NCBI GenBank assembly: GCA_025354965.1
Contig: JANXLW010000087.1
Coordinates: 1 to 18,663 of the forward strand
DNA length: 18,663 bases
Direction: 5' to 3'
Source: Betaproteobacteria bacterium
GTDB lineage: Bacteria > Pseudomonadota > Gammaproteobacteria > Burkholderiales > Burkholderiaceae_C
Shown: positions 7,488 through 15,536 of the stretch, one piece after another
Numbering within the stretch: position 1 is the stretch's first letter
Layout: each line of letters opens with the position of its first letter
Made by a program: the position numbers and the translations under genes
The notes under the pieces: model-generated
Database searches by the model: none
The model's input: only the letters and a program-made list of their open reading frames with translations
What the model was told of the DNA's origin: nothing

Positions 7488-7522
7488 TTGAGCAACTGTT
7501 TCTGAAAAGAGAGGGGCAGGTT

Positions 7523-7570
7523 AGCAGCCACCAGCAAGGGCCGAAAACGGGGTAAACCCTAGTGGCTGCT
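7523..7570. terminator. Inverted repeat downstream of hoxA, possible weak terminator
   Basis: AGCAGCCAC at 7523-7531 pairs perfectly with GTGGCTGCT at 7562-7570. Inside it AGGG 7537-7540 can pair with CCCT 7557-7560, and CCG-AAAA-CGG at 7541-7550 forms a small apical hairpin. It lies 60 bases beyond the hoxA stop codon, at the end of the leftward operon. No T-run follows in either direction, so a classic intrinsic terminator is not supported. An operator or an RNA 3'-end structure is equally possible. No protein-coding signal is seen between 7488 and 7629. Confidence 0.35.
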
Positions 7571-7629
7571 TAAGGCCTCAGCAGGGACGTCAGCAAGCTG
7601 CTTTCTACCCCAGCAGGCGCTCACCCGGT

Positions 7630-9075
7630 TCAGAAAGGCGTGCCGTCCTTTTCCAACCCCAAACGAATCAACTTCATGCGCAAGCCAACTCGCGTCAGTC
7701 CGAGTTCATCTGCCACGTGTGTCTTGTTGCCTTTGTGGCGCAGCATCGCGTCGCCAATGAGCTGCGCCTCAACGCGCTCCAGTTGGTGCTTGAGCAGTCC
7801 GGTATCAGAATCTGTTGCGGCGTTCAGGCTGATGCCGGGTTTGGCAGGTTGGCGCACGCGGTCTGACAGTAGTTCAGCACCGAGCTCGGGGCCATCGCCG
7901 AGCGCCAGCGCGCGACGCACTTCGTTTTGCAACTCCCGCACATTGCCGGGCCACGCGTGCCCAATCAGACATTTCATCGCCTGCTCTGACATCTGACGTC
8001 GCTGCTGGCTCGATGTCTTCAGCAGTTGCGCGACGATGGGTGCAATGTCCTGCGGGCGTTCGCGCAGCGCCGGCAAATACAGCGTGATGCCAGCGACGCG
8101 GTAATAGAGGTCTTCCCGAAAGCGGCCGCTGGCGACATCGGCTTCCAGGTTTCGATTGGTGGCAGCGATCAGTCGTACATCAACCGCCACTGGTCGCGGA
8201 CTGCCAACCGGGCGCACCTCCCCCTCTTGCAAAGCGCGCAGCAATTTGACCTGGAAGGCGGGTGACGTTTCGCCGATCTCATCGAGGAACAGGGTACCGC
8301 CGTCGGCTTGCTGAAAGAGGCCGATGCGCGATTCGGTAGCGCCGGTAAAGGCGCCGCGTTTGTGGCCAAAGAGTTCACTTTCCAAAAGCGTGTCAGGCAT
8401 CGCTCCGCAGTTCTCCACCACGAAGGGTTGGTCTGCGCGGTTGCTGGCATAGTGAATGGCGCGCGCCAGCAACTCTTTGCCGGTCCCCGATTCACCGGTG
8501 ATCAAGACTGACAGGTCGTGGCCTGAAATTTTCTCAGCCAGGGCACAAACCGCATTCAGCGGGCTGTCGTTGGCGCGCGTCAAGCGATCAAAGCCGGCCT
8601 GACTTTTGGCTTTCAGCCGCAGGTTGGCAACGCGTTGCGAAAGATGCTCCGGGCTGGAGCGCAGCTCCAGCGTCAGGCGCTGGTTTTCCTGTTGCAGTCG
8701 CCACAGCCCGGCCGCACTTTGCAGCGTCAACAGCAACTGGTCCGGATGCCAGGGTTTGAGCAGGTATTGCCAGATGCCAGCCTCGTTGATGCCGGCGATG
8801 ATGTCCTGCGCTTCGGTATGGCCGGACAGAATCAGGCGCACTGTGTTGGGCCAGCGAGAGCGCACGCTACGCAGAAATTCAACCCCGGAAGTGCCGGGCA
8901 TGCGCTGGTCTGACAAGACAATCTGGATGTACTCGGACTCCATCACAGTCATGCCTTCTTCAGCCGAGACCGCGGAGAAGATAGTGAAATGATCTTCCAG
9001 CGTGCGGCGCAGCGTTTCCAGTGAGCGCTGCTCGTCGTCAACCACCAACACCGACAAGGGCGCGCGTGCCGTCAT
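7630..9075 (-). CDS. hoxA: HoxA/HupR, NtrC-type response regulator of hydrogenase genes
   Basis: Transcriptional activator of the NtrC family, 481 residues. The receiver domain (about 1-125) has the acidic pair VVDDE, phosphoacceptor Asp56 in LSDQRMPG, and the conserved Lys in LLKPW. The AAA+ domain carries Walker A GESGTGKE (194-201), the sigma-54 contact loop GAFTGA (241-246), Walker B GGTLFLDE (about 259-266) and the ATRN/GNVRELQN elements. The C-terminus ends in a Fis-type HTH (about 440-475, GNKTHVADELGLTRVGLRMKL). Known HoxA/HupR proteins activate uptake-hydrogenase promoters in the non-phosphorylated state. Its start overlaps the hoxX stop as ATGA, making it the last gene of the leftward operon. 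The cognate kinase gene hoxJ lies about 450 bases away on the other strand. The intact GAFTGA predicts a sigma-54 promoter outside this window. Confidence 0.95.
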   Translation of the reverse strand: MTARAPLSVLVVDDEQRSLETLRRTLEDHFTIFSAVSAEEGMTVMESEYIQIVLSDQRMPGTSGVEFLRSVRSRWPNTVRLILSGHTEAQDIIAGINEAGIWQYLLKPWHPDQLLLTLQSAAGLWRLQQENQRLTLELRSSPEHLSQRVANLRLKAKSQAGFDRLTRANDSPLNAVCALAEKISGHDLSVLITGESGTGKELLARAIHYASNRADQPFVVENCGAMPDTLLESELFGHKRGAFTGATESRIGLFQQADGGTLFLDEIGETSPAFQVKLLRALQEGEVRPVGSPRPVAVDVRLIAATNRNLEADVASGRFREDLYYRVAGITLYLPALRERPQDIAPIVAQLLKTSSQQRRQMSEQAMKCLIGHAWPGNVRELQNEVRRALALGDGPELGAELLSDRVRQPAKPGISLNAATDSDTGLLKHQLERVEAQLIGDAMLRHKGNKTHVADELGLTRVGLRMKLIRLGLEKDGTPF

Positions 9076-10784
9076 GGTGTCGTCCAGCCCAGATCACGAT
9101 GACGCGCCAGGTGCCGTGGTGTCCACGACGCCGCTGACTTGCGTACGAAGTGATGCCGCGCAATGTGATAGCTCGGATCAAAGCCGTAGAAATTGCGCCG
9201 CATATGCGTCAGTTCCTCTGCGCGGTAAGCGGCCAGCGGCTTGGCCGCTTCATCACGCGCGCGCGCCTCGCGTTTGGCGGCCAGTTTCAGATCCAGGTCT
9301 GGCGCTGCAGCCAGCTCCATCGTGCGCCTTGCTACCTCGGTGTGAAAGGCGGGCGCGTCACCGGTCAGGCAGGCGTCGGCAAAGCCGATCTCCACGGCGC
9401 GCTGCGCCGTCAGCGGTTGACGGTTGCGCATGATGGCCTGTGCGCCGTCCTCCCCGACCCGCCGTGGCAGCAGATAAGTCCAATATTCGGAGCCGTACAG
9501 GTTGCCCATGTTCTTGTAGTGCGGGTTGAGTAACACGGCCTCACGCGCCCACACCAGGTCAGCAGCGCGCGCCAGAAAACAGCCACCGGCACCGGTGTTG
9601 CCGCCCAGTGCCGCCACCGTGATTTGTTGCCGGGTGTTGATCAGTTCCAGCGCCAGGTCGTTCATGGCGTTGATGTTGCGCCACGATTCGTCAGCCGCTG
9701 AACCCCGGCCCAGACTCGCTGCTTCGATCACATTCAGGTGGATGCCGTTGGACCAGAAATCGCTGCCGCCCATGAGCACAAGAATTTGTGTCGATCGCTG
9801 CTTGGCCCATAGCAAAGCCCTGCGCAGCCGTTCGCATTGCGTCGTCGACATGGCGCCGTTGTAGAACTCGAAATGCAGCTTGCCAACCGCACCATTCTCT
9901 TCGTAAGCTATGTCCTGCCAGGTTGCGGTGTCGTTGCGCCACCAACTTTGCAGCGCTACGTCGGGTAGGTCTTGTGCTTCGCGCTCGAACGCCAGCAGCG
10001 CTGGCAACTTGATGCTGTTGGCCCGTTTAACGTGACCGATCCAGACCGCGCCATCCACCGTTGCCCTGAGCAAGGCGGTTTCGCGCCGCGCGATCAGGGC
10101 ACCCGGTGCACCGCGCAGAGTCGCTTCAGGCCAGGCATCGAACAGATGGCAAACCTCACCAAACAGGTTGTCGGCCAAACCCGGAAAGCCATCGGCCGCG
10201 TGGATCTTGCGCAACACGGTTGCGGTGTCGTCACGCTCCCAATTGAGGCAGCGGTCACCCTGCTTCATTGGCGCTCGCAATTGCCCGCGCACCGCAGGCA
10301 AAGTGGCCAACGCCTGCGGCACAAAGTTGCCCGACTCAAAGCGCCGCACCGCTTGCAGTAGCGCGGTAGTCGCCGCCTGCGTGACTTCATGACGGTAGAT
10401 ACTGGACTTTTTCGCGCAACGCAGCGGAAAATTCTCGCTTGCCCAGACCGGGCCGGCATCCATCTCAGCCTGTGCCTGCAGGACCGTGACACCCCATTCG
10501 CTCTCACCGCTTTGAATCGCCCAGTCGAGTGCCGATGGGCCCCGGTCGCCGACGATACCCGGATGAACAATCAGGCAGAGATAGTGCGACCAGATCGATT
10601 CAGGAATGGCGCGGCGCAGGTAGGGTGCCACGATCAGGTCGGGTCGAAATAGCAGCACCGCTTCCTCGGTGACACTGTCGGCGATATCAAACTCGACCGA
10701 GATCTGGTGCCCGAGCAGCTGCAGTTCAGCGCTCAAGCGCTGGCTCAGGCTGTTGAAGGCATGGGTGAGCAACAGGATACGCAT
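9072..10784 (-). CDS. hoxX: HoxX/HypX, CO-forming [NiFe]-hydrogenase maturation protein
   Basis: Maturase that supplies the active-site CO ligand from formyl-tetrahydrofolate under aerobic conditions. It is a two-domain protein of 570 residues. The N-terminal formyltransferase-like domain (about 1-270) includes IVHPGIVGDRGPSALDW (His74) and QAEMDAGPVW, as in methionyl-tRNA formyltransferases. The C-terminal part (about 330-560) is crotonase-like, with the oxyanion-hole region VLMGGSDFWSNGIHLN and LGGNTGAGGCFLARAADLV. ATG 10784 (MRILLLTHAF) is chosen because AAGGTGG lies just upstream and because longer starts run into hypE. It begins 10 bases after the hypE stop and overlaps hoxA by ATGA. Its presence indicates that the uptake enzyme is meant to be made in air. 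Confidence 0.94.
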   Translation of the reverse strand: MRILLLTHAFNSLSQRLSAELQLLGHQISVEFDIADSVTEEAVLLFRPDLIVAPYLRRAIPESIWSHYLCLIVHPGIVGDRGPSALDWAIQSGESEWGVTVLQAQAEMDAGPVWASENFPLRCAKKSSIYRHEVTQAATTALLQAVRRFESGNFVPQALATLPAVRGQLRAPMKQGDRCLNWERDDTATVLRKIHAADGFPGLADNLFGEVCHLFDAWPEATLRGAPGALIARRETALLRATVDGAVWIGHVKRANSIKLPALLAFEREAQDLPDVALQSWWRNDTATWQDIAYEENGAVGKLHFEFYNGAMSTTQCERLRRALLWAKQRSTQILVLMGGSDFWSNGIHLNVIEAASLGRGSAADESWRNINAMNDLALELINTRQQITVAALGGNTGAGGCFLARAADLVWAREAVLLNPHYKNMGNLYGSEYWTYLLPRRVGEDGAQAIMRNRQPLTAQRAVEIGFADACLTGDAPAFHTEVARRTMELAAAPDLDLKLAAKREARARDEAAKPLAAYRAEELTHMRRNFYGFDPSYHIARHHFVRKSAASWTPRHLARHRDLGWTTP

Positions 10785-10794
10785 CGGTGCCACC

Positions 10795-11859
10795 TTAGCA
10801 AATTCTGGGCAGCTGATCGCCGGCCAGCCAGTCCACGATGCGTCGACCACCGAATGCGGTGGTAAGTTGCACGAAATGATGGTCGTCTGCAATGACTTCG
10901 CCAATCCGGGCGGCGTCGACACCCAGCGGATGTGCGCGCATGACAGCCAGCAGGGCTTGCGCATCGGCGCTGGCGCAAATCGCAATCAGCTTGCCCTCAT
11001 TGGCCACATTGAGCGGGTCCAGACCCAGTAGTTCGCAGGCGGCAGCCACCACCGGCTTCACCGGAATGGCTTTCTCGATCAGCATCATGCCGACGCCGGA
11101 CTGCCCGGCAATTTCATTCAGCGTGGCTGCCAACCCGCCGCGTGTCGGGTCGCGCAGGCAGCGGATGTCGGCACCGGTGGCCAGCATCGCGCCAATCAGG
11201 CCGTGCAGCGCTGCGGTGTCGGAAACAATGGGAGCGTCGAACGACAGATTCTCGCGCTTGCTCATGATTGCCACACCGTGATCGCCGATAGAACCGGACA
11301 CCAGCACCACGTCGCCGGGTCGCGCGCGGCCGCCGCCCAGCTCCAGACCGTCCGGCAAGACACCGACTGCCGTGGTGGTGATGAAGACCCCATCGCCTTT
11401 GCCGCGCTCCACGACTTTGGTGTCACCCGTTACCACCGGTACGCCGGCATCGCGCGCCGCTTGCGCCATCGATTCGACGATGCGTGCCAGCTCACTCAGC
11501 GCAAAGCCTTCTTCCAGAATGAATCCGGCCGCCAGATACAGTGGCGTGGCCCCCATCACCGCCACGTCGTTGACGGTTCCATGCACCGACAGACAGCCAA
11601 TGTCGCCACCGGGAAAGAACAAAGGGGAAACGACATGACTGTCAGTGGACATCACCAGGCGCGCCGGTCTGCCGTCCAGCGTCGGCGCAGGCAGCACGGC
11701 GCCATCGTTGCCCTGACCCAGATAATCGTTGCCCAAATGGCGTGTGAACAGCTCGGAGATCAGTTGCACCATGGCACGGCCGCCGGAACCGTGGGTCAGA
11801 TCAACGCGACCGTGTTTCAGGTCCAGTGGTCGAACATAACCTCTCTTGATTTCAGCCAT
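10795..11859 (-). CDS. hypE: HypE, carbamoyl-dehydratase forming the active-site cyanide
   Basis: HypE receives a carbamoyl group from HypF on its C-terminal cysteine and dehydrates it with ATP to thiocyanate, the source of the Fe-CN ligands. The 354-residue product has the PurM/AIRS-like fold signatures: LTHGSGGRAM near the N-terminus, GNDGAVLP, VHGTVNDVAVMGA and VPVVTGDTKVVERG for ATP binding, and LRDPTRGGLAATLNE. It ends exactly PRIC, with the catalytic cysteine as the last residue, which confirms an intact 3' end. ATG 11859 (MAEIKRG) shares one base with the hypD stop (TGATG), which is why I reject the longer frame to 12015. It works with HypD and HypC in assembling the Fe(CN)2CO unit. 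Confidence 0.97.
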   Translation of the reverse strand: MAEIKRGYVRPLDLKHGRVDLTHGSGGRAMVQLISELFTRHLGNDYLGQGNDGAVLPAPTLDGRPARLVMSTDSHVVSPLFFPGGDIGCLSVHGTVNDVAVMGATPLYLAAGFILEEGFALSELARIVESMAQAARDAGVPVVTGDTKVVERGKGDGVFITTTAVGVLPDGLELGGGRARPGDVVLVSGSIGDHGVAIMSKRENLSFDAPIVSDTAALHGLIGAMLATGADIRCLRDPTRGGLAATLNEIAGQSGVGMMLIEKAIPVKPVVAAACELLGLDPLNVANEGKLIAICASADAQALLAVMRAHPLGVDAARIGEVIADDHHFVQLTTAFGGRRIVDWLAGDQLPRIC

Positions 11860-12986
11860 CAATGCATATCCTTGTAGCGTCCGTAACTGTAATGCGCGGC
11901 ACAGGCACCCTCGCTGCTGACCATGCAGGAACCAATCGGGTTTTCGGGTGTGCAGACGGTGCCGAATATCTTGCAGTCCTGCGGCCGTTTGACGCCGCGC
12001 AAAATGGCGCCGCATTCGCAGGCCTTGTTGTCAGGTACTGATTTGTAGTCAAGATTGAAACGCTGCTCGGCGTCGAAGGTGGTGTAGTTCTCGCGAATCT
12101 TCAAGGCTGAATAGGGCACCACGGAGAGTCCGCGCCACTCGAACTCGCGGCGCAATTCGAACACCTCGGCGACCCGGTCCTGGGCCTTGAGATTGCCCTC
12201 GCGCGTGACTGCCCGCGAGAACTCGTTTTCAACCTCGGCGCGACCCTCATTAACCTGGCGCACCAGCATCAAGACCGCCTGCATCACGTCCAGCGGCTCA
12301 AAGCCGGCAATCACCACCGGCTTGCGGTATTCCTCAGCAAAGAATTCGTAGGGCCGGCTGCCAATCACGGTGGACACGTGTGCCGGACCTATGAAGCCGT
12401 CAATCGGTACCGTACCCCACTGCCGCACTTCGGGTGACTCCAGAATCTGGCTGATCGCCGCCGGTGTCAGCACATGGCAGCACAGCACGCTGAAGTTGGC
12501 AAGTGCTTCCTGCTGGGCCTGCTGGATGGCCAGCGCAGTCGGCGGCGTTGTGGTCTCAAACCCAATGGCGAAGAAGACCACTTCACGTTGCGGGTTGTCA
12601 CGCGCGATTTGCAAGGCATCCAGGGTCGAGTACACCATGCGAATGTCGCCGCCGCGGGCTTTCGCTTTCATCAGCGACAGACCATCGGAAGCGGGCACGC
12701 GCAAGGTGTCGCCGTAAGTGCAAAGGATGACACCACGCTCTAGCGCCAGATTGATTGCCATGTCGACACGCCCGATCGGCAAAACGCAGACCGGGCAGCC
12801 GGGGCCATGCACCATGCGCACATTCTCCGGTAACAAATCGGACAGGCCGTAGCGCGAGATGGCGTGGGTATGGCCACCACAAAATTCCATGAAGCTGTAG
12901 TGTCGACCGGTTTCGACAGCACAGGCAATCTTGCCCGCCAGGGTTCGTGCGACTTCGCCGTCGCGGAATTCATCGATGTATTTCAC
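11859..12986 (-). CDS. hypD: HypD, Fe(CN)2CO assembly scaffold iron-sulfur protein
   Basis: HypD, with HypC, carries the iron while cyanide and CO ligands are attached. The 375-residue protein keeps the family motifs: FCGGHTH with C36, GPGCPVC with C64 and C67 (aligned with E. coli C41, C69, C72), GFETTTP, and the C-terminal [4Fe-4S] cysteines in CECGAIL, CKIFGTVCTPENP and GSCMVSSEGACAA. The start is GTG 12986 (MKYIDEF), which overlaps the hypC stop in a GTGA arrangement, so translation is probably coupled. The stop overlaps hypE by one base. Nothing in it is truncated or unusual. Confidence 0.97.
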   Translation of the reverse strand: MKYIDEFRDGEVARTLAGKIACAVETGRHYSFMEFCGGHTHAISRYGLSDLLPENVRMVHGPGCPVCVLPIGRVDMAINLALERGVILCTYGDTLRVPASDGLSLMKAKARGGDIRMVYSTLDALQIARDNPQREVVFFAIGFETTTPPTALAIQQAQQEALANFSVLCCHVLTPAAISQILESPEVRQWGTVPIDGFIGPAHVSTVIGSRPYEFFAEEYRKPVVIAGFEPLDVMQAVLMLVRQVNEGRAEVENEFSRAVTREGNLKAQDRVAEVFELRREFEWRGLSVVPYSALKIRENYTTFDAEQRFNLDYKSVPDNKACECGAILRGVKRPQDCKIFGTVCTPENPIGSCMVSSEGACAAHYSYGRYKDMH

Positions 12987-13225
12987 ACGGTCGCCAGCCT
13001 GGTCTCATTCAGTTCGGAAAACAGTGCCAGCGTTTTTTCGGCCTCCTCGGGGTCCAGCTTGGACAGCGCGTAGCCGACATGCAGGATGACGTAGTCACCG
13101 ACTTTGACGCCGTCGAGCAGCGCCAGCGAAATTTCTTTCTTGACACCGCCGAGGTCAACCACGGCCCAATCGCCTGCTGCCGCGGTACCGATTTCTATCA
13201 CTTTGACGGGGAGTGCCAGGCACAT
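12983..13225 (-). CDS. hypC: HypC, hydrogenase maturation chaperone
   Basis: Small chaperone (80 residues) that forms a complex with HypD and delivers the iron unit to the large-subunit precursor. The N-terminus is MCLALPVKV; the initiator Met is normally removed, leaving Cys2 as the functional residue. DLGGVKKEISLALLDGVKVGDYVILHVGYAL is the typical OB-fold core, followed by the helix ending in LALFSEL. It starts one base after the hypF stop and its TGA overlaps the GTG of hypD. A second HypC-family gene (hupF) lies at 17790-18044 in the same operon. The two probably divide the work, with this one serving general Fe(CN)2CO assembly. Confidence 0.96.
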   Translation of the reverse strand: MCLALPVKVIEIGTAAAGDWAVVDLGGVKKEISLALLDGVKVGDYVILHVGYALSKLDPEEAEKTLALFSELNETRLATV

Positions 13226-13226
13226 T

Positions 13227-15536
13227 TCATTGCTCCAAAGAATTCAGGGCAACCCACGATTGCCCGAGCGCAATACTGGCGTCACCAGGAGATAAATGCA
13301 AGGGTGTAAGTACCGTGATACCGCGTTGTTCCAGATTTTTTTTCAGTTCCACGGACAGCAGGGCGTTGAGAAAACAGCCGCCACCCCAGGCCAGGGTTGT
13401 CAGGCCGCTGGCCTGCGCTGCGCGCAGGACCCAATCGGTCAAACCAGCCACCAGGGTGGCGTGAAAGTGGGCCGCGGCCTGATCGACATCAACCGCGCCA
13501 TCCAGCGAAGCAAGAAGCGGCAGCAGATCGAGTTGCCCGTCGGGGTTTATGACCCAGCCGTTTGCCGCCACGGCTTGCGCCCAACCATGCCGCTCAATGT
13601 GGCGTGTTGCCGCCTGCTCCAGAAAAATGGCGGCCTGCGCCTCGTATTTCATGTGGCTGCACAAGCCCAGCAACGCGGCAGCGGCGTCGAAGACACGGCC
13701 CATGCTGGAACTGCGGGGGCAGTTGATGTTGCGCTCCAGCATGGTGGCGACGATGCTGCCCCCCGGTTCCTGAAAACGCATGCTGATGTGTGCGTTGCGG
13801 CCCAATTCATGCAGTACCGCGGCGGCCATGCGCCAGGGTTCCCGGGCTGCCTTGTCACCGCCCGGCAAGGGTAGAGGGCTGAGATGACCCAGGCGTTCGA
13901 AATGGGCGCCATTCACACGCAACAATTCGCCGCCCCAGGCGGCCCCGTCCGAGCCCAAGCCAACGCCGTCCAGTGCCAACCCCAGCACTGGCCCACGCTG
14001 GCCGTGTTCGGCGCAGACGGCGGCGATGTGGGCGTGGTGATGTTGCACCGCCACAGTGGGCAGCCCATGCCTGGCAGCAAAGGTGATGGCGGCGTGGCTG
14101 CTGTAGTAGTCTGGGTGCAGATCGTACGCGACGATATCGGGCTTGACTTCCAGCAGCTTGAGCATGCGATCCACCGTCTCGTCAAGAAAGGCGCAGGTGG
14201 CAGCATTGTCCAGATCGCCGATATGCGGTGCCGTAAACGCCTGGTTGCCACGGGTCACGCAAACGCTGCTCTTGAGGTGGGCGCCGAAGGCCAGCACCGA
14301 AGGTCCGTTGCGCGGCAACGCCATAGCGGCTGGCACATAGCCCCGGCTGCGCCGGATGAATTGCACGGACTGCCCCAGGCAACGCAGCACGCTGTCGTCA
14401 CAGCGCGCCACAATGTCGCGGTCATGATCGAGCAGCGCATCGGCGATGCCGGTCAGGCGCTCTCTCGCCTCAATTGAATCGCGCACGATCGGTTCACCGC
14501 CGGGGTTGGCACTGGTCATGACCAGCGCCAGTTCCTGCGGTGCGTCCAGCCACTGGCTGTCCGTTGGCCGGCCGGCGGCCTCATGGAACAACAAAAAATG
14601 GATCGGTGTGGTGGGCAGCATCACACCCAACGCGAGCAGGCCAGGTGCCACGCCGAGCAGTGCCGTGGCGCTTGCGGTCAGGGCGCGCAACAGCACGACC
14701 GGGCGTTCGCGGCTTTCCAGCAGTGCACGTTCATGAGTAGAAACTTTTGCGAAAGGTGCCAGACTTTCGACGTTGACTGTCATCACGGCAAACGGTTTTT
14801 CTTCCCGGTTTTTGCGTTGGCGCAGGCGAGCCACCGCATCGGCATCGCGGGCATCACAGGCGAGATGAAAACCGCCCAGGCCTTTGATGGCGACGATGGC
14901 ACCGCTGCGCAAGAGGTTCAGTGCCCCGGCAATCGGATCGCCCTCAATGGTGTGGCCTCTCGCATCGCGCAGCGAGAGCTTGGGACCACACAGCGGGCAG
15001 CAAGTGGTTTCGGCATGAAAACGCCGATCCACCGGTGCCGTGTACTCGCTGGCGCAAGCCGGACATAGCGGGAACGGCGCCAGACTGGTTTGGGGCCGGT
15101 CGTAGGGCAAGGTGCGGGTTACCGTGTAACGCGGACCGCAGTGGGTGCAAGTGATGAAGCCGTGGCGCCAACGACGGTCCGCCGGATCAAACAACTCCGC
15201 GAGACAGTCCGGGCAAACCGCCACATCCGGGCCAATGGCCGTGGTGGAACGTCCACTGACACTGGCGATGATGTTGAACCCGGCTGCTCCGTCGGATTCA
15301 GCGTTTTCGGCTTGCACGGCATCCACACGTGCCAGGGCCGGTGCATCGGTACGCAGGCGTTCCAGCAAGGCGGCAATCTGTGCAGCGCCACCTTGCGCAG
15401 AAATCTCCACGCCCTGGGCGTCGTTGCGGACCCAACCGCGGAGTTTGAGCTCTTGCGCCAGCCGCCAGACAAAAGGCCGAAAGCCGACGCCCTGAACGAT
15501 ACCGCTAACTGTGATGCGACGCGCAAGAATGATCAA
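13227..15536 (-). CDS. hypF: HypF, carbamoyltransferase for cyanide ligand synthesis
   Basis: HypF converts carbamoyl phosphate and ATP into a carbamoyl-adenylate and loads the carbamoyl group onto HypE. The 769-residue protein has an acylphosphatase domain (about 5-90, VQGVGFRPF with Arg20), zinc-finger motifs (CPDC at 108-111, CTHCGPRY, CPACASEY, CCPLCGP), a YrdC/Sua5-like domain (KGLGGFHLACDA, TTPIHFLL, TSANPGGEP) and a Kae1-like C-terminal domain with VQHHHAHIAAV, LALDGVGLG and WGGGCFLN. I chose TTG 15536 (MIILARRITVSG): it overlaps the hypB stop as TTGA, and the 27 upstream codons belong to hypB and do not resemble HypF. It stops one base before hypC. Confidence 0.96.
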   Translation of the reverse strand: MIILARRITVSGIVQGVGFRPFVWRLAQELKLRGWVRNDAQGVEISAQGGAAQIAALLERLRTDAPALARVDAVQAENAESDGAAGFNIIASVSGRSTTAIGPDVAVCPDCLAELFDPADRRWRHGFITCTHCGPRYTVTRTLPYDRPQTSLAPFPLCPACASEYTAPVDRRFHAETTCCPLCGPKLSLRDARGHTIEGDPIAGALNLLRSGAIVAIKGLGGFHLACDARDADAVARLRQRKNREEKPFAVMTVNVESLAPFAKVSTHERALLESRERPVVLLRALTASATALLGVAPGLLALGVMLPTTPIHFLLFHEAAGRPTDSQWLDAPQELALVMTSANPGGEPIVRDSIEARERLTGIADALLDHDRDIVARCDDSVLRCLGQSVQFIRRSRGYVPAAMALPRNGPSVLAFGAHLKSSVCVTRGNQAFTAPHIGDLDNAATCAFLDETVDRMLKLLEVKPDIVAYDLHPDYYSSHAAITFAARHGLPTVAVQHHHAHIAAVCAEHGQRGPVLGLALDGVGLGSDGAAWGGELLRVNGAHFERLGHLSPLPLPGGDKAAREPWRMAAAVLHELGRNAHISMRFQEPGGSIVATMLERNINCPRSSSMGRVFDAAAALLGLCSHMKYEAQAAIFLEQAATRHIERHGWAQAVAANGWVINPDGQLDLLPLLASLDGAVDVDQAAAHFHATLVAGLTDWVLRAAQASGLTTLAWGGGCFLNALLSVELKKNLEQRGITVLTPLHLSPGDASIALGQSWVALNSLEQ

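Noticed and set aside
7194..7505. Rightward 103-codon ORF after hoxJ
   Set aside because: It overlaps the AraC-like ORF on the other strand and shows no domain, ribosome-binding site or sensible composition.
13296..13874. Rightward ORFs opposite hypF
   Set aside because: They are shadows of the intact hypF coding strand, without start signals or motifs.
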